A stretch of DNA of 57,215 bases from Eubacterium xylanophilum ATCC 35991 (GCF_000518685.1 NZ_JAEB01000025.1:1-57215); one strand, 5' to 3'; numbered from the stretch's first letter, positions 39,077 to 48,813 are shown. The notes: a model not told the origin generated them from the sequence alone. Numbers and translations: made by a program.

Positions 39077-40111
39077 ATGAAAAATAAAATAATAATATTT
39101 TTATTATTACTACTATCAGTTTTGTTGATGTGTTCATGCGGAAGTAAGGAGCAAAATGCTAGTAACGCTAATAGTAACCACTTTTCAGATCAAACAGACC
39201 ATAAAAAAGAGGGGAATACCTTAAAAAAAATAGAAGGCAAAGATATGTTTAAAATCGAAGATGGGATACTTATTAAATATCTTGGCAATTATAAAAACGA
39301 GGCAGAGGTTGTCTTGCCTAAGGAGGTGAAGAAAATAGGGAAACATGCTTTTGCAATAAGTAAAAAAGAGAAGAAAAAAGAAAAAAAGACATTACATCTG
39401 ACAATTGGTCAGAATGTAAAGTTAGAGGAATGTTCATTTGAAAAATGCGGACCTATGAAAATTGAGTTTGAAGAAGGAAGAGAAAAAATTGAGAAACGTA
39501 GTTTTATGTGGGGACCATATTCAGATTCTGAGGTTGAAGTTATAATTCCTAAATCAGTAAAAGTAATTGAAGAAAGAGCATTTTATAATGATATTGGGTA
39601 CAGCGGAGTTATTCATGTGAAAATGGAAGAAGGGATTGAGAGAATTGAAGATGAGGCATTTGAAGGGATAAAGACTGATAAAATACCAGATTCAGTTCGA
39701 TATATTGGGAAAAATGCATTTGGTGCGATGGAAAATGTTGAAAACATATTGCCTTCAAATTTGGAAACTTTGCAGGAATGTAGTTTTCAATGTTATGGTG
39801 GGAAAGTTGTAATTCCAGCATCGGTAAAATATATAGCGATTAATGCGATAGAGTGGTTAGATTGTTATAACGATATTCATGGATACAATGTTACAAAAGA
39901 TAATCCGTATTATAAGAGTGACGAAAATGGTTGGCTTTATTCAAAGGATGGCAAGACATTATACTTTGCATATCGAGTTAATACAGGGAGTTTAGTGATA
40001 CCAAAGGGCGTAAAGTATGTGTATAAAGAGGGTATTGACTTGGGAAATGAGGACGCACCTGAAGGAGAAGAGGCTAAGATACTTGCAGATAAGGATGTAG
40101 AGTTTCGATAA
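39077..40111 (+). CDS. LRR (BspA-like) surface lipoprotein
   Basis: 344 aa. The lipoprotein signal MKNKIIIFLLLLLSVLLMCS ends in a Cys at about residue 21. A polar linker leads to BspA-type leucine-rich repeats of about 23 aa, seen as VVLPKEVKKIGKHAF, VIIPKSVKVIEERAF, KIPDSVRYIGKNAF and VVIPASVKYIAINAI. NGWLYSKDGKTLYFAYR near the end is shared with the next gene. Such proteins often mediate contact with hosts or other bacteria; this is known for the family, not shown here. Base composition is more AT-rich than its neighbours, hinting at transfer. Confidence 0.8.
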   Translation: MKNKIIIFLLLLLSVLLMCSCGSKEQNASNANSNHFSDQTDHKKEGNTLKKIEGKDMFKIEDGILIKYLGNYKNEAEVVLPKEVKKIGKHAFAISKKEKKKEKKTLHLTIGQNVKLEECSFEKCGPMKIEFEEGREKIEKRSFMWGPYSDSEVEVIIPKSVKVIEERAFYNDIGYSGVIHVKMEEGIERIEDEAFEGIKTDKIPDSVRYIGKNAFGAMENVENILPSNLETLQECSFQCYGGKVVIPASVKYIAINAIEWLDCYNDIHGYNVTKDNPYYKSDENGWLYSKDGKTLYFAYRVNTGSLVIPKGVKYVYKEGIDLGNEDAPEGEEAKILADKDVEFR

Positions 40112-40133
40112 TAAAGGCTTTATAATGGTGTAA

Positions 40134-40328
40134 ATTAAGAAAATTAAGCTTCCTAAAAATGTAAGGACGGTAACAATGTCAGCATTTATAGGGACTAGTT
40201 TAAAGAAAATTTTGCTTCCGTCAAAAGTTCAGGTGATAAAGGTACCAAAATCCAAGAAAAAGAAATATACCAAAATGCTTCGAAAGAGTGGATTAAGTAA
40301 GAAAATAAAGATTAAGTCTTTATGTTGA
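40134..40328 (+). pseudogene. Remnant of a third LRR lipoprotein gene
   Basis: An open stretch after a stop at 40131 reads IKLPKNVRTVTMSAFIGTS, LKKILLPSKVQVIKVPKS, then a Lys-rich end (KKKKYTKMLRKSGLSKKIKI) and a stop. This is the typical last LRR and tail of BspA-like proteins. There is no start or signal peptide, so only the 3' part survives between the two intact paralogues. Confidence 0.55.
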
Positions 40329-40345
40329 AATTTTGGAGGTAGTCT

Positions 40346-41701
40346 ATGAAAGTGAAAATAGTTATGCTTTTGTTATGTATAGTTCTTTCTGGTTGTAATC
40401 CAAATGAGTCTGCGAAGAATAAACTAGAAGAAAATACAAATAAAAAGTTTAAAGTGACTAGTGAGGAATCCAGTTCTTTTGAAATTCCAGATACAAGTAA
40501 AATAAATCAATCCTATGCATACACAGTTAGTAGAGATGCAAAAAATAATAAACAGTTCTCCTGTGATTTATTAGCACATTTAGATGATTTTTATTCCTTT
40601 CAAGCAAGCGTATATAAACTAAATTCATATTATATAAAAATGGGAAAGGAATGCGGGAATAATCAGGTAAAGTTTATTGAAGTAACTCCTAAAAGTCTAT
40701 TGGGGAACAGAAAAGAATTAAAAAGATACCGAATAGGCAAGGTTAAGTGGGATTCTTCAAGTGCACAATGTGATGCTTTTTTTGGAAAGCCATTTAAGAG
40801 TAACGAGGGAGAAAGATGTTATAGATATAATGACTATGAAATTGTTTTGTCTTTTAAAAAGGATAAGGTTAACTTTATGGGTATATATCACAAAAACAAA
40901 GAAGAGGCATTGAAAGCATATCAGAAAAATAACTTTGTTATGCAAGGGTGCAGACTTGTAAAATATACCGGCAATTATAATGGTAAAAAAATAGATTTGC
41001 CAAAGGATATTGTTTCTATAGAAAAGAGTGCTTTTGAATTAAAAAAGAGCAAGGAACCAACTGCATATAACGAATATAACAAAAATCCAGATGGCTCAAA
41101 GGTTCAAAAGATTTCTATTTCTATTCCAAGTTATGTGCATATTGAGCCGAAGGCATTTTACAAAAGTGGACCAATTGATATTACATTGGAAGAGGGGAGA
41201 AAAGAGGTTGAACCTTATGCCTTTTGGGATGCCGCTTTAATCGATAGATATGGACATAGTGTAAGATTGCCAAAGTCGATTACGCGAATCAGGGAGTGCG
41301 CGTTCATGCAAAGTGTGGGAAGTGCAGGAAATGTTAGCCTTTATATGGGCGACAATATCAAAAGAATGGATGATTACGCACTTTACGGTGTTGTATTTGA
41401 CAAGCTGCCTGAAAATTTAGAAAATATTGGGAATAATTGCATTCGAATTCGGTGTCAAAAAGAAAAGTTAATAATACCTCAAAGGGTAAGGAAATTAGGT
41501 TATAATCCAATAAGCTTAGGGTTTTCTAGTGAAGATGAAAAGTTAGGCATTATGGTGGATAAGAAAAATAAATGGTTTAAAAGTGACAAAGATGGCAATT
41601 TGAACAGTAAAGATGGTCATACTTTGTATTTTACTTATGAAACAGAAAAGAAATATATTCCAAAGTCGGTAAAGAATTTGATGTGTGAGCTATATTCGTA
41701 A
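40346..41701 (+). CDS. LRR (BspA-like) surface lipoprotein, paralogue
   Basis: 451 aa. The signal MKVKIVMLLLCIVLSGC has a clear lipobox (LSGC). An extra N-terminal domain of about 170 aa (SYAYTVSRDAKNNKQFSCDL, YKLNSYYIKMGKECGN) precedes LRR units such as IDLPKDIVSIEKSAF, VRLPKSITRIRECAF and DKLPENLENIGNNCI. The end SDKDGNLNSKDGHTLYFTY mirrors the upstream paralogue. GGAGG lies 10 bases before the ATG. AT-rich like its neighbour. The two genes and the remnant form a local duplication. Confidence 0.78.
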   Translation: MKVKIVMLLLCIVLSGCNPNESAKNKLEENTNKKFKVTSEESSSFEIPDTSKINQSYAYTVSRDAKNNKQFSCDLLAHLDDFYSFQASVYKLNSYYIKMGKECGNNQVKFIEVTPKSLLGNRKELKRYRIGKVKWDSSSAQCDAFFGKPFKSNEGERCYRYNDYEIVLSFKKDKVNFMGIYHKNKEEALKAYQKNNFVMQGCRLVKYTGNYNGKKIDLPKDIVSIEKSAFELKKSKEPTAYNEYNKNPDGSKVQKISISIPSYVHIEPKAFYKSGPIDITLEEGRKEVEPYAFWDAALIDRYGHSVRLPKSITRIRECAFMQSVGSAGNVSLYMGDNIKRMDDYALYGVVFDKLPENLENIGNNCIRIRCQKEKLIIPQRVRKLGYNPISLGFSSEDEKLGIMVDKKNKWFKSDKDGNLNSKDGHTLYFTYETEKKYIPKSVKNLMCELYS

Positions 41702-41788
41702 GGTTGATAACTAATTCTAGACAGATCTTGAAAATAGTCCGCCATAAAAGTATAATTATAGTATATTATGATGTGCGAGGAGAGGTTT

Positions 41789-44779
41789 ATGGAGAATCTA
41801 GATAGATTGAGAATGGGGATGGAGACTGCATATATTGATGGAACAGCAGTGTCTGACCCGTCTTATAGACATCAGTTTGTATTCAATGATTACAGGCAAG
41901 GAAAGAAGGTTTTCTCGGCTATTGAGGCCGAGCTTTTGGCATGCGATTATTTTCGGATTAGTGTGGCTTTTATCACGGATAGCGGTTTGGAGCCATTTCT
42001 TATGGTACTGAAAGAATTGGAGAAGCGTGGAATTCCGGGGGAGGTATTGACGACAAATTATCTGAATTTTAGTCAGCCTAAGGCGCTTGAAAAGTTAAAT
42101 AATCTGCAAAATATAACTGTAAAAATGTATGATGTTGAGGCTTCGAAAAGGGGATTTCATACCAAGGGTTATATTTTTGGTAAAGATGAATCTTATCGAA
42201 TAATTGTTGGAAGTGCCAATATGACGCAGAGCGCCATGATGGAGAATCATGAGTGGAATATGAAGATTGTTTCAACTGAGGAAGGCGAAGTTGCGCGGAA
42301 TATTTTACAGGAATTTAGTGAGCTGTGGAATAGCGAGTATGCGTTGGATTATGATGAGTTTATAGAGGATTACAGGGAGAAGTACAAGATTTCCAAGGAG
42401 CAGCGCGATGTGGCTGAGAGGCAGAGGCGGATTGCGCAAAGTGGAAAGATTACATCTCTTGAAAAGTATAGATTGAAGCCCAATTCCATGCAGGCGGAGT
42501 TTATTTGCAAGCTGAGGGAATTGGTGGAGCGAGGGGAAGAACGGGCGCTGTTAATCTCGGCTACCGGAACCGGAAAGACCTATGCGTCGGCGTTTGCCAT
42601 GAGAGAGTTGGGATTTAAGCGCGTTTTGTTTTTGGTGCACAGAGGGCAGTTGGCAAAGCAGGCTTTGGCGTCTTTTAGAAGAGTATTTGATGAAAAAAAG
42701 ACCATGGGAATTGTGGGAGCAGGGTTTGAGGAGTATGATAGGGATTATGTGTTTGCTACTGTTCAGACGTTGAATCGAGATGAACACTTGTTGCAATACA
42801 AATCAGATTACTTTGATGCCATTTGTCTAGATGAAGCCCATCACGTCCCGGCTGCAACGTACCAGAAAATCATGCGTCATTTTAATCCGAAGCTATGGTT
42901 AGGAATGACGGCAACTCCGGATAAAAGAGATGACAATATTGAGGGGCGGAATGTATATGAAATATTCAATCATCAGATAGCATGCGAGATTCGTTTGCAA
43001 CAGGCTATGGAAGAAAACCTTTTATGTCCTTTTCATTATTTTGGCATAACGGATTTATCTGTCGTGGGAGATGAGACGGACCGTGATTTTAATGTTTTGA
43101 CAAGTGATGAGCGCGTGAGACATATTGTAGAGCAGGCATCTTACTATGGTTTTAGTGGCGAAAGGGTAAAGGGGCTGATTTTTTGTAGCTCAATAAGGGA
43201 GTCTGAGGTTCTTTCAGAAAAATTGAATCATACAATCAATCCAGAGACAGGAGAGTACTATAGGACTCTAGCTTTGAATGGAAGTGCATCAGAAGCGGAG
43301 AGAGCAGAAGCTTTTGAGCGGCTGGCAACAGAAGAACTTGATGGAGGAGAAGTAAAACCTCTTGATTATATCCTGTCTGTTGAAATCCTGAATGAAGGTG
43401 TTGATATTGTAGAAGTTAATCAGGTCATTATGCTTAGACCGACGCAATCGCCAATTGTATTTGTACAACAGCTGGGAAGGGGGTTGCGAAAGGCGCAAGG
43501 AAAAGATTATGTTGTTATCTTAGATTTTATCGGGAATTATAACAATAATTTTATGATTCCGATTGCTTTATCAGGGGATAAGACATATAACAAAGATAAT
43601 ATAAGGCGATTTGTTACAGAGGGAGGACGAGTAATTCCTGGGGCGTCCACGATTCATTTTGATGAAATTAGCAAGAAGAGGATTTTTGCCTCTGTGGATA
43701 ATGCGAATTTCAGTGATATAAAGTTAATCAAAGATAATTATATGAATTTGAAGAATAAGCTGGGACGAATCCCTGCATTGGCGGATTTTGATAGGTATGG
43801 TGAGATGGATGTGCTTCGAATATTTGATAATGTACGGCTTGGCTCGTATTACAAATTTCTTGTAAAGTATGAAAAAGATTATAAGGTGCGTTTATCAGAT
43901 GCTGAAGATAAGATTATAGAATTTGTCTCACGAAAACTGGCAGACGGGAAAAGGATACAAGAACTTTTGTTGTTTAAAAGATTGTTATCATATCGTCGTG
44001 TGAGCTCTAAAATCGGATTATTTAGTGGACTTGAAGAGGATTTGAAAAAATGTGACAAGACCCTAAGCGATATACAGAGAGAAAATATTGCGAATATTTT
44101 AACAAACAAGTTTCCGACAGGTTCTGGCAAGAAGACATATAAACAGTGTGTATTTATAGAAAAAGCAGAAGGGGATTATAGGCCTACAAAGTCTATTCTA
44201 GACATGCTATCCAATGATGAGTTTTATGAGATGTTAAAAGAACTTGTGGATTTTGGGATCAGCAGATATGAGAGAGATTATTATAAAAGTTATAAGAATA
44301 CAGATTTGGTTTTGTATCAAAAGTACACTTATGAGGACGTATGTAGACTTTTGAACTGGGAGAATAATGTGGTGCCCTTAAATATTGGAGGCTACAGATA
44401 TGACAAGAAGACCAAGACATTTCCTGTTTTTATAAATTATGAAAAGGCTGATGACATCAGTGACACGACAAAATATGAGGACTATTTTGTTAACAATAGG
44501 AGATTGATAGCTATATCAAAGTCCGGACGGAGCATGCAGTCCGAGGATGTAAGGAATTTCCTTGAGTCAAAAGAACGGGGAATTAGTGTGGAACTTTTTG
44601 TCAGAAAAAATAAGGACGATAAAGTGTCCAAGGAATTTTATTATCTCGGGAAAATGCGTCCGAGTGGTCGGGCGGAAGAATTCACAATGGCTAATACAGA
44701 TAAAACCGCTGTTGAGATTGAATGGATTCTAGATGAACCGGTCCGAGATGATATATATGAATATATTGTTAGCATATAA
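41789..44779 (+). CDS. PLD-like nuclease/superfamily 2 helicase/DUF3427 protein
   Basis: 996 aa from ATG 41789 (AGGAGAGG ahead; an in-frame ATG at 41768 lacks a site). An N-terminal phospholipase-D-like domain shows HTKGYIFG and GSANMT (about 125-160). The helicase core has SATGTGKTYASA (motif I), CLDEAHHVP (II), TATPDKRD (III) and QQLGRGLRKAQG (VI). The last ~250 residues match the DUF3427 region as I recall it. This architecture is widespread and often near DNA repair or defence genes. It is coupled to the NUDIX gene, whose ribosome site overlaps its stop codon. A role in DNA restriction or repair is inference. Confidence 0.85.
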   Translation: MENLDRLRMGMETAYIDGTAVSDPSYRHQFVFNDYRQGKKVFSAIEAELLACDYFRISVAFITDSGLEPFLMVLKELEKRGIPGEVLTTNYLNFSQPKALEKLNNLQNITVKMYDVEASKRGFHTKGYIFGKDESYRIIVGSANMTQSAMMENHEWNMKIVSTEEGEVARNILQEFSELWNSEYALDYDEFIEDYREKYKISKEQRDVAERQRRIAQSGKITSLEKYRLKPNSMQAEFICKLRELVERGEERALLISATGTGKTYASAFAMRELGFKRVLFLVHRGQLAKQALASFRRVFDEKKTMGIVGAGFEEYDRDYVFATVQTLNRDEHLLQYKSDYFDAICLDEAHHVPAATYQKIMRHFNPKLWLGMTATPDKRDDNIEGRNVYEIFNHQIACEIRLQQAMEENLLCPFHYFGITDLSVVGDETDRDFNVLTSDERVRHIVEQASYYGFSGERVKGLIFCSSIRESEVLSEKLNHTINPETGEYYRTLALNGSASEAERAEAFERLATEELDGGEVKPLDYILSVEILNEGVDIVEVNQVIMLRPTQSPIVFVQQLGRGLRKAQGKDYVVILDFIGNYNNNFMIPIALSGDKTYNKDNIRRFVTEGGRVIPGASTIHFDEISKKRIFASVDNANFSDIKLIKDNYMNLKNKLGRIPALADFDRYGEMDVLRIFDNVRLGSYYKFLVKYEKDYKVRLSDAEDKIIEFVSRKLADGKRIQELLLFKRLLSYRRVSSKIGLFSGLEEDLKKCDKTLSDIQRENIANILTNKFPTGSGKKTYKQCVFIEKAEGDYRPTKSILDMLSNDEFYEMLKELVDFGISRYERDYYKSYKNTDLVLYQKYTYEDVCRLLNWENNVVPLNIGGYRYDKKTKTFPVFINYEKADDISDTTKYEDYFVNNRRLIAISKSGRSMQSEDVRNFLESKERGISVELFVRKNKDDKVSKEFYYLGKMRPSGRAEEFTMANTDKTAVEIEWILDEPVRDDIYEYIVSI

Positions 44780-44795
44780 GGAGATTGTAAATACT

Positions 44796-45392
44796 ATGAA
44801 AATCTACACAGTAAACCAAATTACAGAGGCAGACTTTGGATGCGAAGAAACAGGTCGAACAGAGCCGACTGCCCTCTTGCAACTTGTATCAGGGGAAGAG
44901 GAGAAGTACTTAGAGGTTACCGAAAGCAAATTGGAGAGAGATGGCATAAGTGAAGGCAAGAAGGTGGTTTTCTCTTCTGATGGAGAAGTACTTAAATACG
45001 TCCGCGTAGTGGCAGCGGTGATACATTCACAGGTGGATGGCGAAGAGAAAGTTTTCGCAACAGCGCGAGGATATGGAGAATACCAGGGATGGTGGGAGTT
45101 TCCAGGAGGGAAAATTGAAGAGGGTGAGAGACCCGAAGAAGCGTTGGTGAGGGAAATCCGGGAGGAGTTGACTGCGAAGATTGAAGTTGGAGAGTTGATC
45201 CGAACTGTGGAGTATGACTATCCGTCTTTCCACCTATCTATGGACTGTTTCTTGGCTGAGGTTGTAGAGGGTGAGCTTGTGTTGAAGGAAGCCGAGGCCG
45301 CTAAATGGTTGGGGTTGGGAGAATTGGGCGAAGTGAATTGGTTGCCAGCGGATCTGGAGCTTATCGATGAAATAAGAAATATTGCGTTTTAG
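44796..45392 (+). CDS. NUDIX (MutT-like) nucleotide pyrophosphohydrolase
   Basis: 198 aa. The NUDIX box is complete: GGKIEEGERPEEALVREIRE then ELTAKI (Gx5Ex7REUxEExGU form). The C-terminal two thirds matches small MutT/CTP pyrophosphohydrolase enzymes that hydrolyse oxidised or unusual nucleoside triphosphates. An N-terminal extension of about 70 aa (MKIYTVNQITEADFGCEETG) is not part of ordinary MutT. The start at 44796 has AAGGAG at 44778-44783, overlapping the helicase stop, so the two proteins are made together. A T-rich run follows the stop. Confidence 0.85.
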   Translation: MKIYTVNQITEADFGCEETGRTEPTALLQLVSGEEEKYLEVTESKLERDGISEGKKVVFSSDGEVLKYVRVVAAVIHSQVDGEEKVFATARGYGEYQGWWEFPGGKIEEGERPEEALVREIREELTAKIEVGELIRTVEYDYPSFHLSMDCFLAEVVEGELVLKEAEAAKWLGLGELGEVNWLPADLELIDEIRNIAF

Positions 45393-45719
45393 ACTTTTTT
45401 TTTCTAGTCAAAATGCAAAGTTTATCTGAAAATGTTCGGTCTGAACTTGCTATTTGTACAGAGAAGATTGCCTATTCAAGGCATATTAGGGATTGTTTAA
45501 TATTATAATATTGCAGATAAGAAGCTGCTTATTTTACAATAAAATGAGGACAAAAGTCCGTTCATTTTGCAATGTTTTGCCTTTAAAATAAAAAAAGTCT
45601 ACAAAATGCTTGAAATCAGCTTGAAATGATGTTACAATGTGAATACATGATGAGCGTAAGGGGAGTTGTAGAGGGATTGACGGACAGAAAATGATGTTAT
45701 CTAATTTTGACAAGGAGAG
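45393..45719. promoter_or_regulatory. 327-bp intergenic region with promoter of the esterase gene
   Basis: AT-rich. It holds a hairpin AAAATGA-GGAC-AAAA-GTCC..TCATTTT (45541-45568) without a T run, an AT palindrome near 45498-45511, and a promoter TTGAAA (45610-45615), 17-bp spacer, TACAAT (45633-45638). No gene was seen. Confidence 0.55.
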
Positions 45720-45725
45720 ATGATG

Positions 45726-47423
45726 ATGAGATTAAAGAGAACTGTAGGAGCTATGGTAGTAGCATGTTCAGTACTCGCTACAGCAGTATCACCGGCAGAT
45801 ACTTTTGCAGCAAAGGCGCCAAAGTTTGCCAAGAAGTCTGTTACTGTAAATGTAGGAAAGAAGGCTAAGGTAAGTCTTAAGAATGTATCAAAGAAGGCTA
45901 AAGTAAAGTGGGCAGTTAAGAGTAAGAAAGTTGCAAAGCTCGTTAAAAAGACTAAGAAGAAAGCCTTTGTTAAGGGAGTAAAGGCTGGAAAAACTCAAGT
46001 TACAGCGACTATAAAAGTTGGAAAGAAAAAGAAAGTCCTTAAGTGCAAAGTTGTTGTTAAGGGCAAATCAGAGAATAAAACAGAACAAACTCCAGTACCA
46101 GGAGTATCAGCTACACCTGCTTCTGCTGCAGCAACTGCAAGTGCAACTGCAAATGCAAGTACTTCAAGTGCAACACCAGCATCTTCAGCTGTTGCAACAG
46201 TAGCACCAACAACAGCTCCAACAGCTGTACCTACACCGGTTGCCACAGAGGCTCCAAAGCTTAAGTGGGTTTCTACTTGGGGAACTGCTGAAGAGAAGAC
46301 AGATATCCAAGGTGGAACATCTAATCCGGGACTTGCATTTGAGGGATCTACTGTAAGACAGATTGTACGTGTTACAACAACAGGTGCGAAAGTTAGACTT
46401 AAGTTCTCTAACCAGTATGGAAAGAGTGATGTTGAGGTTAAGTCAGTGCACATTGCTAAGCAGGGAGAGGATGCTAGATCTCCTGAGACAGTTGCATCAA
46501 CTGATACTAAGGTAACTGTTAATGGCAGCGAGTCATTTAGCATTCCGGCTGGTAAGACTATCACTACTGATCCGGTAGACTTCCAGATCAATGCATTGGA
46601 GAACATGGCTATCTCAATGTACTTTGGCAAGACACCTACATCCAATATCACAGGACACAGAGGTGCAAGAGCCACAACATATCAGATGGCAGGTAATGCA
46701 GTTTCAGATGCAGAGTTTAACTATGAAGAGGCTTCAACATCGTGGTATTTCTTGGCAGAGGTATCTATGGAATTAGACGCAGATGCCAGAGCAGTTGTAT
46801 GTTTCGGTGACTCTATCACAGATGGTTATGGAACAGATGCCGGATACCTTGGCAAGAAGCCAGACAGCTACACTCGTTGGGGAGATTACTTCGCTAAGAG
46901 ACTTCAGGCCAATGAAGCTACAAAGAACGTTGGAGTAATCAACGAGGGTATCGGAGCTAACTCAATTCTCGGTTCTTATCCTACAGATGCAGGTAAAGAT
47001 AGATTCCTTCGTGATCTCGTAGAGCATGATGGTGTAGAGTATTGTATTCTTCACTTCGGTGTAAATGATATCACAGGAGCTAAGGATACTAATAAATACA
47101 ATTCACTCATCGCTGAGTACAAGAAGATGATTCAGATTTGTCACGAGAATAACGTTAAGATTTACGTGGCACCAATCCTTCCATTTGGAACAAGTAAAGA
47201 CTACTATACAGAGAAGGCTGAGGAACTCCGTGTAATGATTAATACATGGTTGACTTCAGATGAAGCCGGAGCAGATGGAATTATTGATTTTGCAAGTGCA
47301 GTTGTTGATCCGGCAAATCCAATCAACATTCGTAAGGAGTATACTCACGATGACGGACTTCATCCATATGATGGATATAGCGCAATGGCAGATGCTATTG
47401 ATTTGAAGTTGTTCGAGAGATAA
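45726..47423 (+). CDS. Secreted SGNH/GDSL esterase with a Lys-rich Ig-like module
   Basis: 565 aa. Three ATGs stand in a row (45720, 45723, 45726); the last has the best spacing from AAGGAGA (45712-45718). A signal peptide (to about DTFAAKA) is followed by a BIG2-like basic module (SVTVNVGKKAKVSLKNVSKK), a Ser/Ala/Thr/Pro linker, a beta-sandwich (WVSTWGTAEEKT...) and the SGNH domain. Block I is VVCFGDSITDGYG, block III HFGVNDI, block V HDDGLHP. Likely a carbohydrate esterase acting on plant or surface polysaccharides; substrate unknown. A terminator follows at 47459. Confidence 0.85.
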   Translation: MRLKRTVGAMVVACSVLATAVSPADTFAAKAPKFAKKSVTVNVGKKAKVSLKNVSKKAKVKWAVKSKKVAKLVKKTKKKAFVKGVKAGKTQVTATIKVGKKKKVLKCKVVVKGKSENKTEQTPVPGVSATPASAAATASATANASTSSATPASSAVATVAPTTAPTAVPTPVATEAPKLKWVSTWGTAEEKTDIQGGTSNPGLAFEGSTVRQIVRVTTTGAKVRLKFSNQYGKSDVEVKSVHIAKQGEDARSPETVASTDTKVTVNGSESFSIPAGKTITTDPVDFQINALENMAISMYFGKTPTSNITGHRGARATTYQMAGNAVSDAEFNYEEASTSWYFLAEVSMELDADARAVVCFGDSITDGYGTDAGYLGKKPDSYTRWGDYFAKRLQANEATKNVGVINEGIGANSILGSYPTDAGKDRFLRDLVEHDGVEYCILHFGVNDITGAKDTNKYNSLIAEYKKMIQICHENNVKIYVAPILPFGTSKDYYTEKAEELRVMINTWLTSDEAGADGIIDFASAVVDPANPINIRKEYTHDDGLHPYDGYSAMADAIDLKLFER

Positions 47424-47458
47424 GGTAAAAATAGGAAAAATTCATATAAGTATATTCG

Positions 47459-47497
47459 ATGCTCATGTTGACTTTGGTCAGCATGAGCATTGATTTT
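47459..47497 (+). terminator. Terminator after the esterase gene
   Basis: ATGCTCATG-T-TGAC, loop TTTG, GTCA-G-CATGAGCAT: a near-perfect 13-bp stem with one mismatch, then TGATTTTTT. Confidence 0.8.
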
Positions 47498-47524
47498 TTG
47501 AGATAAAATATTCCGTTACTCAGT

Positions 47525-47553
47525 TTGACAAGCGCCGGAATATAGTTTAAAAT
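47525..47553 (+). promoter_or_regulatory. Promoter of the exonuclease III gene
   Basis: TTGACA (47525-47530), 17-bp spacer, TAAAAT (47548-47553), about 47 bp before the ATG. Confidence 0.65.
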
Positions 47554-47599
47554 TTAATTACTCACGAATTCGTCAAAACGGCGAAAGAAAGGACAAATT

Positions 47600-48352
47600 A
47601 TGAAATTAATATCTTGGAATGTCAACGGACTTAGAGCATGCGTTGGCAAAAATTTTATGGAATTTTTTGAGGAGATTGATGCAGACATTTTCTGCGTTCA
47701 GGAAACCAAGTTACAGGAGGGGCAGATTGATCTTGAGCTGCCTGGATATAAGCAGTATTGGAACTATGCTGAGAAAAAGGGATATTCGGGAACTGCGGTA
47801 TTTACAAAGAAGGAGCCTATGAATGTTACATATGGTCTTGGAATCGAGGAACATGACAAAGAGGGAAGAGTGATTACACTTGAGTTTGATGATTTCTACT
47901 TTGTTACAGTTTATACTCCTAACTCACAGAATGAATTAAAGAGACTTGACTATAGAATGACATGGGAAGATGCATTTCGAGAGTATCTTGTCGACTTGGC
48001 CGGCAAGAAAGGAGTTGTTGTTACCGGAGATATGAACGTAGCTCACAAGGAGATTGACCTGAAAAATCCCAAGGCGAATCACAAAAATGCGGGATTCACA
48101 GATGAGGAACGAGGAAAATTTTCCGAACTCTTGGATAGCGGTTTTATAGATACTTTCAGATATTTCTATCCTGATATGGAGCAGATATACAGCTGGTGGT
48201 CATATAGATTTAATTCCAGGAGTAGAAATGCGGGATGGCGCATTGATTATTTCCTTGTTTCTGAAGATATGAAGGACAGGATGGTAGATGCCAAGATTCA
48301 TACGGATGTTTTAGGATCGGACCATTGTCCTGTGGAACTTGAAATCAAGTAA
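47600..48352 (+). CDS. xth: Exodeoxyribonuclease III / AP endonuclease
   Basis: 250 aa member of the exonuclease-endonuclease-phosphatase fold that cuts DNA at abasic sites in base excision repair. Motifs are ISWNVNGLRA (Asn), CVQETKLQ (metal-binding Glu), FVTVYTPNSQ, TGDMNVAHKEIDLKNPK (Asp, Asn), RFNSRSRNAGWRIDYFL and the final GSDHCPVELEI (Asp-His). GAAAGGAC precedes the ATG. The cytidine deaminase gene starts 12 bp after it, so the two are probably one operon. Confidence 0.96.
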   Translation: MKLISWNVNGLRACVGKNFMEFFEEIDADIFCVQETKLQEGQIDLELPGYKQYWNYAEKKGYSGTAVFTKKEPMNVTYGLGIEEHDKEGRVITLEFDDFYFVTVYTPNSQNELKRLDYRMTWEDAFREYLVDLAGKKGVVVTGDMNVAHKEIDLKNPKANHKNAGFTDEERGKFSELLDSGFIDTFRYFYPDMEQIYSWWSYRFNSRSRNAGWRIDYFLVSEDMKDRMVDAKIHTDVLGSDHCPVELEIK

Positions 48353-48363
48353 AGGAGAAGTAT

Positions 48364-48813
48364 ATGATTAATGAAAACTGGAATTCCATGTATGATGATT
48401 TGGTGGAAAAGGCGATTAATATGAGAAAATTTGCCTATGCACCGTATTCGAAGTTTACTGTGGGAGCGGCTCTTATGGCATGGGATGGGACGGTATTTAC
48501 GGGATGCAATATCGAGAATGCAGCCTATTCTGTGTGTAATTGTGCGGAGAGAACGGCGCTTTTTAAGGGTGTGAGCGAGGGTTACAAGGATTATCGCCTG
48601 ATAGTGATAGCGGGGGCAAAGGCTGACGTATACGGAAGCGATTTGTGCACCCCATGTGGCACGTGCAGGCAGGCATTGAGGGAGTTTTGCAATCCGGAGG
48701 AGTTTAAGGTGATATGTGTAAAAACAGATGATGATGAAAACGTGGAGGATTTTAGGATATATACCCTAGATGAGCTTTTGGTGGACAGTTTTGGACCTGA
48801 AAACTTGCACTAA
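48364..48813 (+). CDS. cdd: Cytidine deaminase
   Basis: 149 aa, tetrameric zinc type. It turns cytidine and deoxycytidine into uridine forms in pyrimidine salvage. AYAPYSKFTVGAAL, GCNIENAAYSVCNCAERTAL (zinc Cys and catalytic Glu) and CTPCGTCRQALREF (two zinc Cys) are all present. The C-terminus is slightly longer than the usual ~135 aa (FRIYTLDELLVDSFGPENLH). AAAGGAGAAG precedes the ATG. An inverted repeat TTTCACAAAA/TTTTGTGAAA (48826-48866) lies just downstream. Confidence 0.96.
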   Translation: MINENWNSMYDDLVEKAINMRKFAYAPYSKFTVGAALMAWDGTVFTGCNIENAAYSVCNCAERTALFKGVSEGYKDYRLIVIAGAKADVYGSDLCTPCGTCRQALREFCNPEEFKVICVKTDDDENVEDFRIYTLDELLVDSFGPENLH

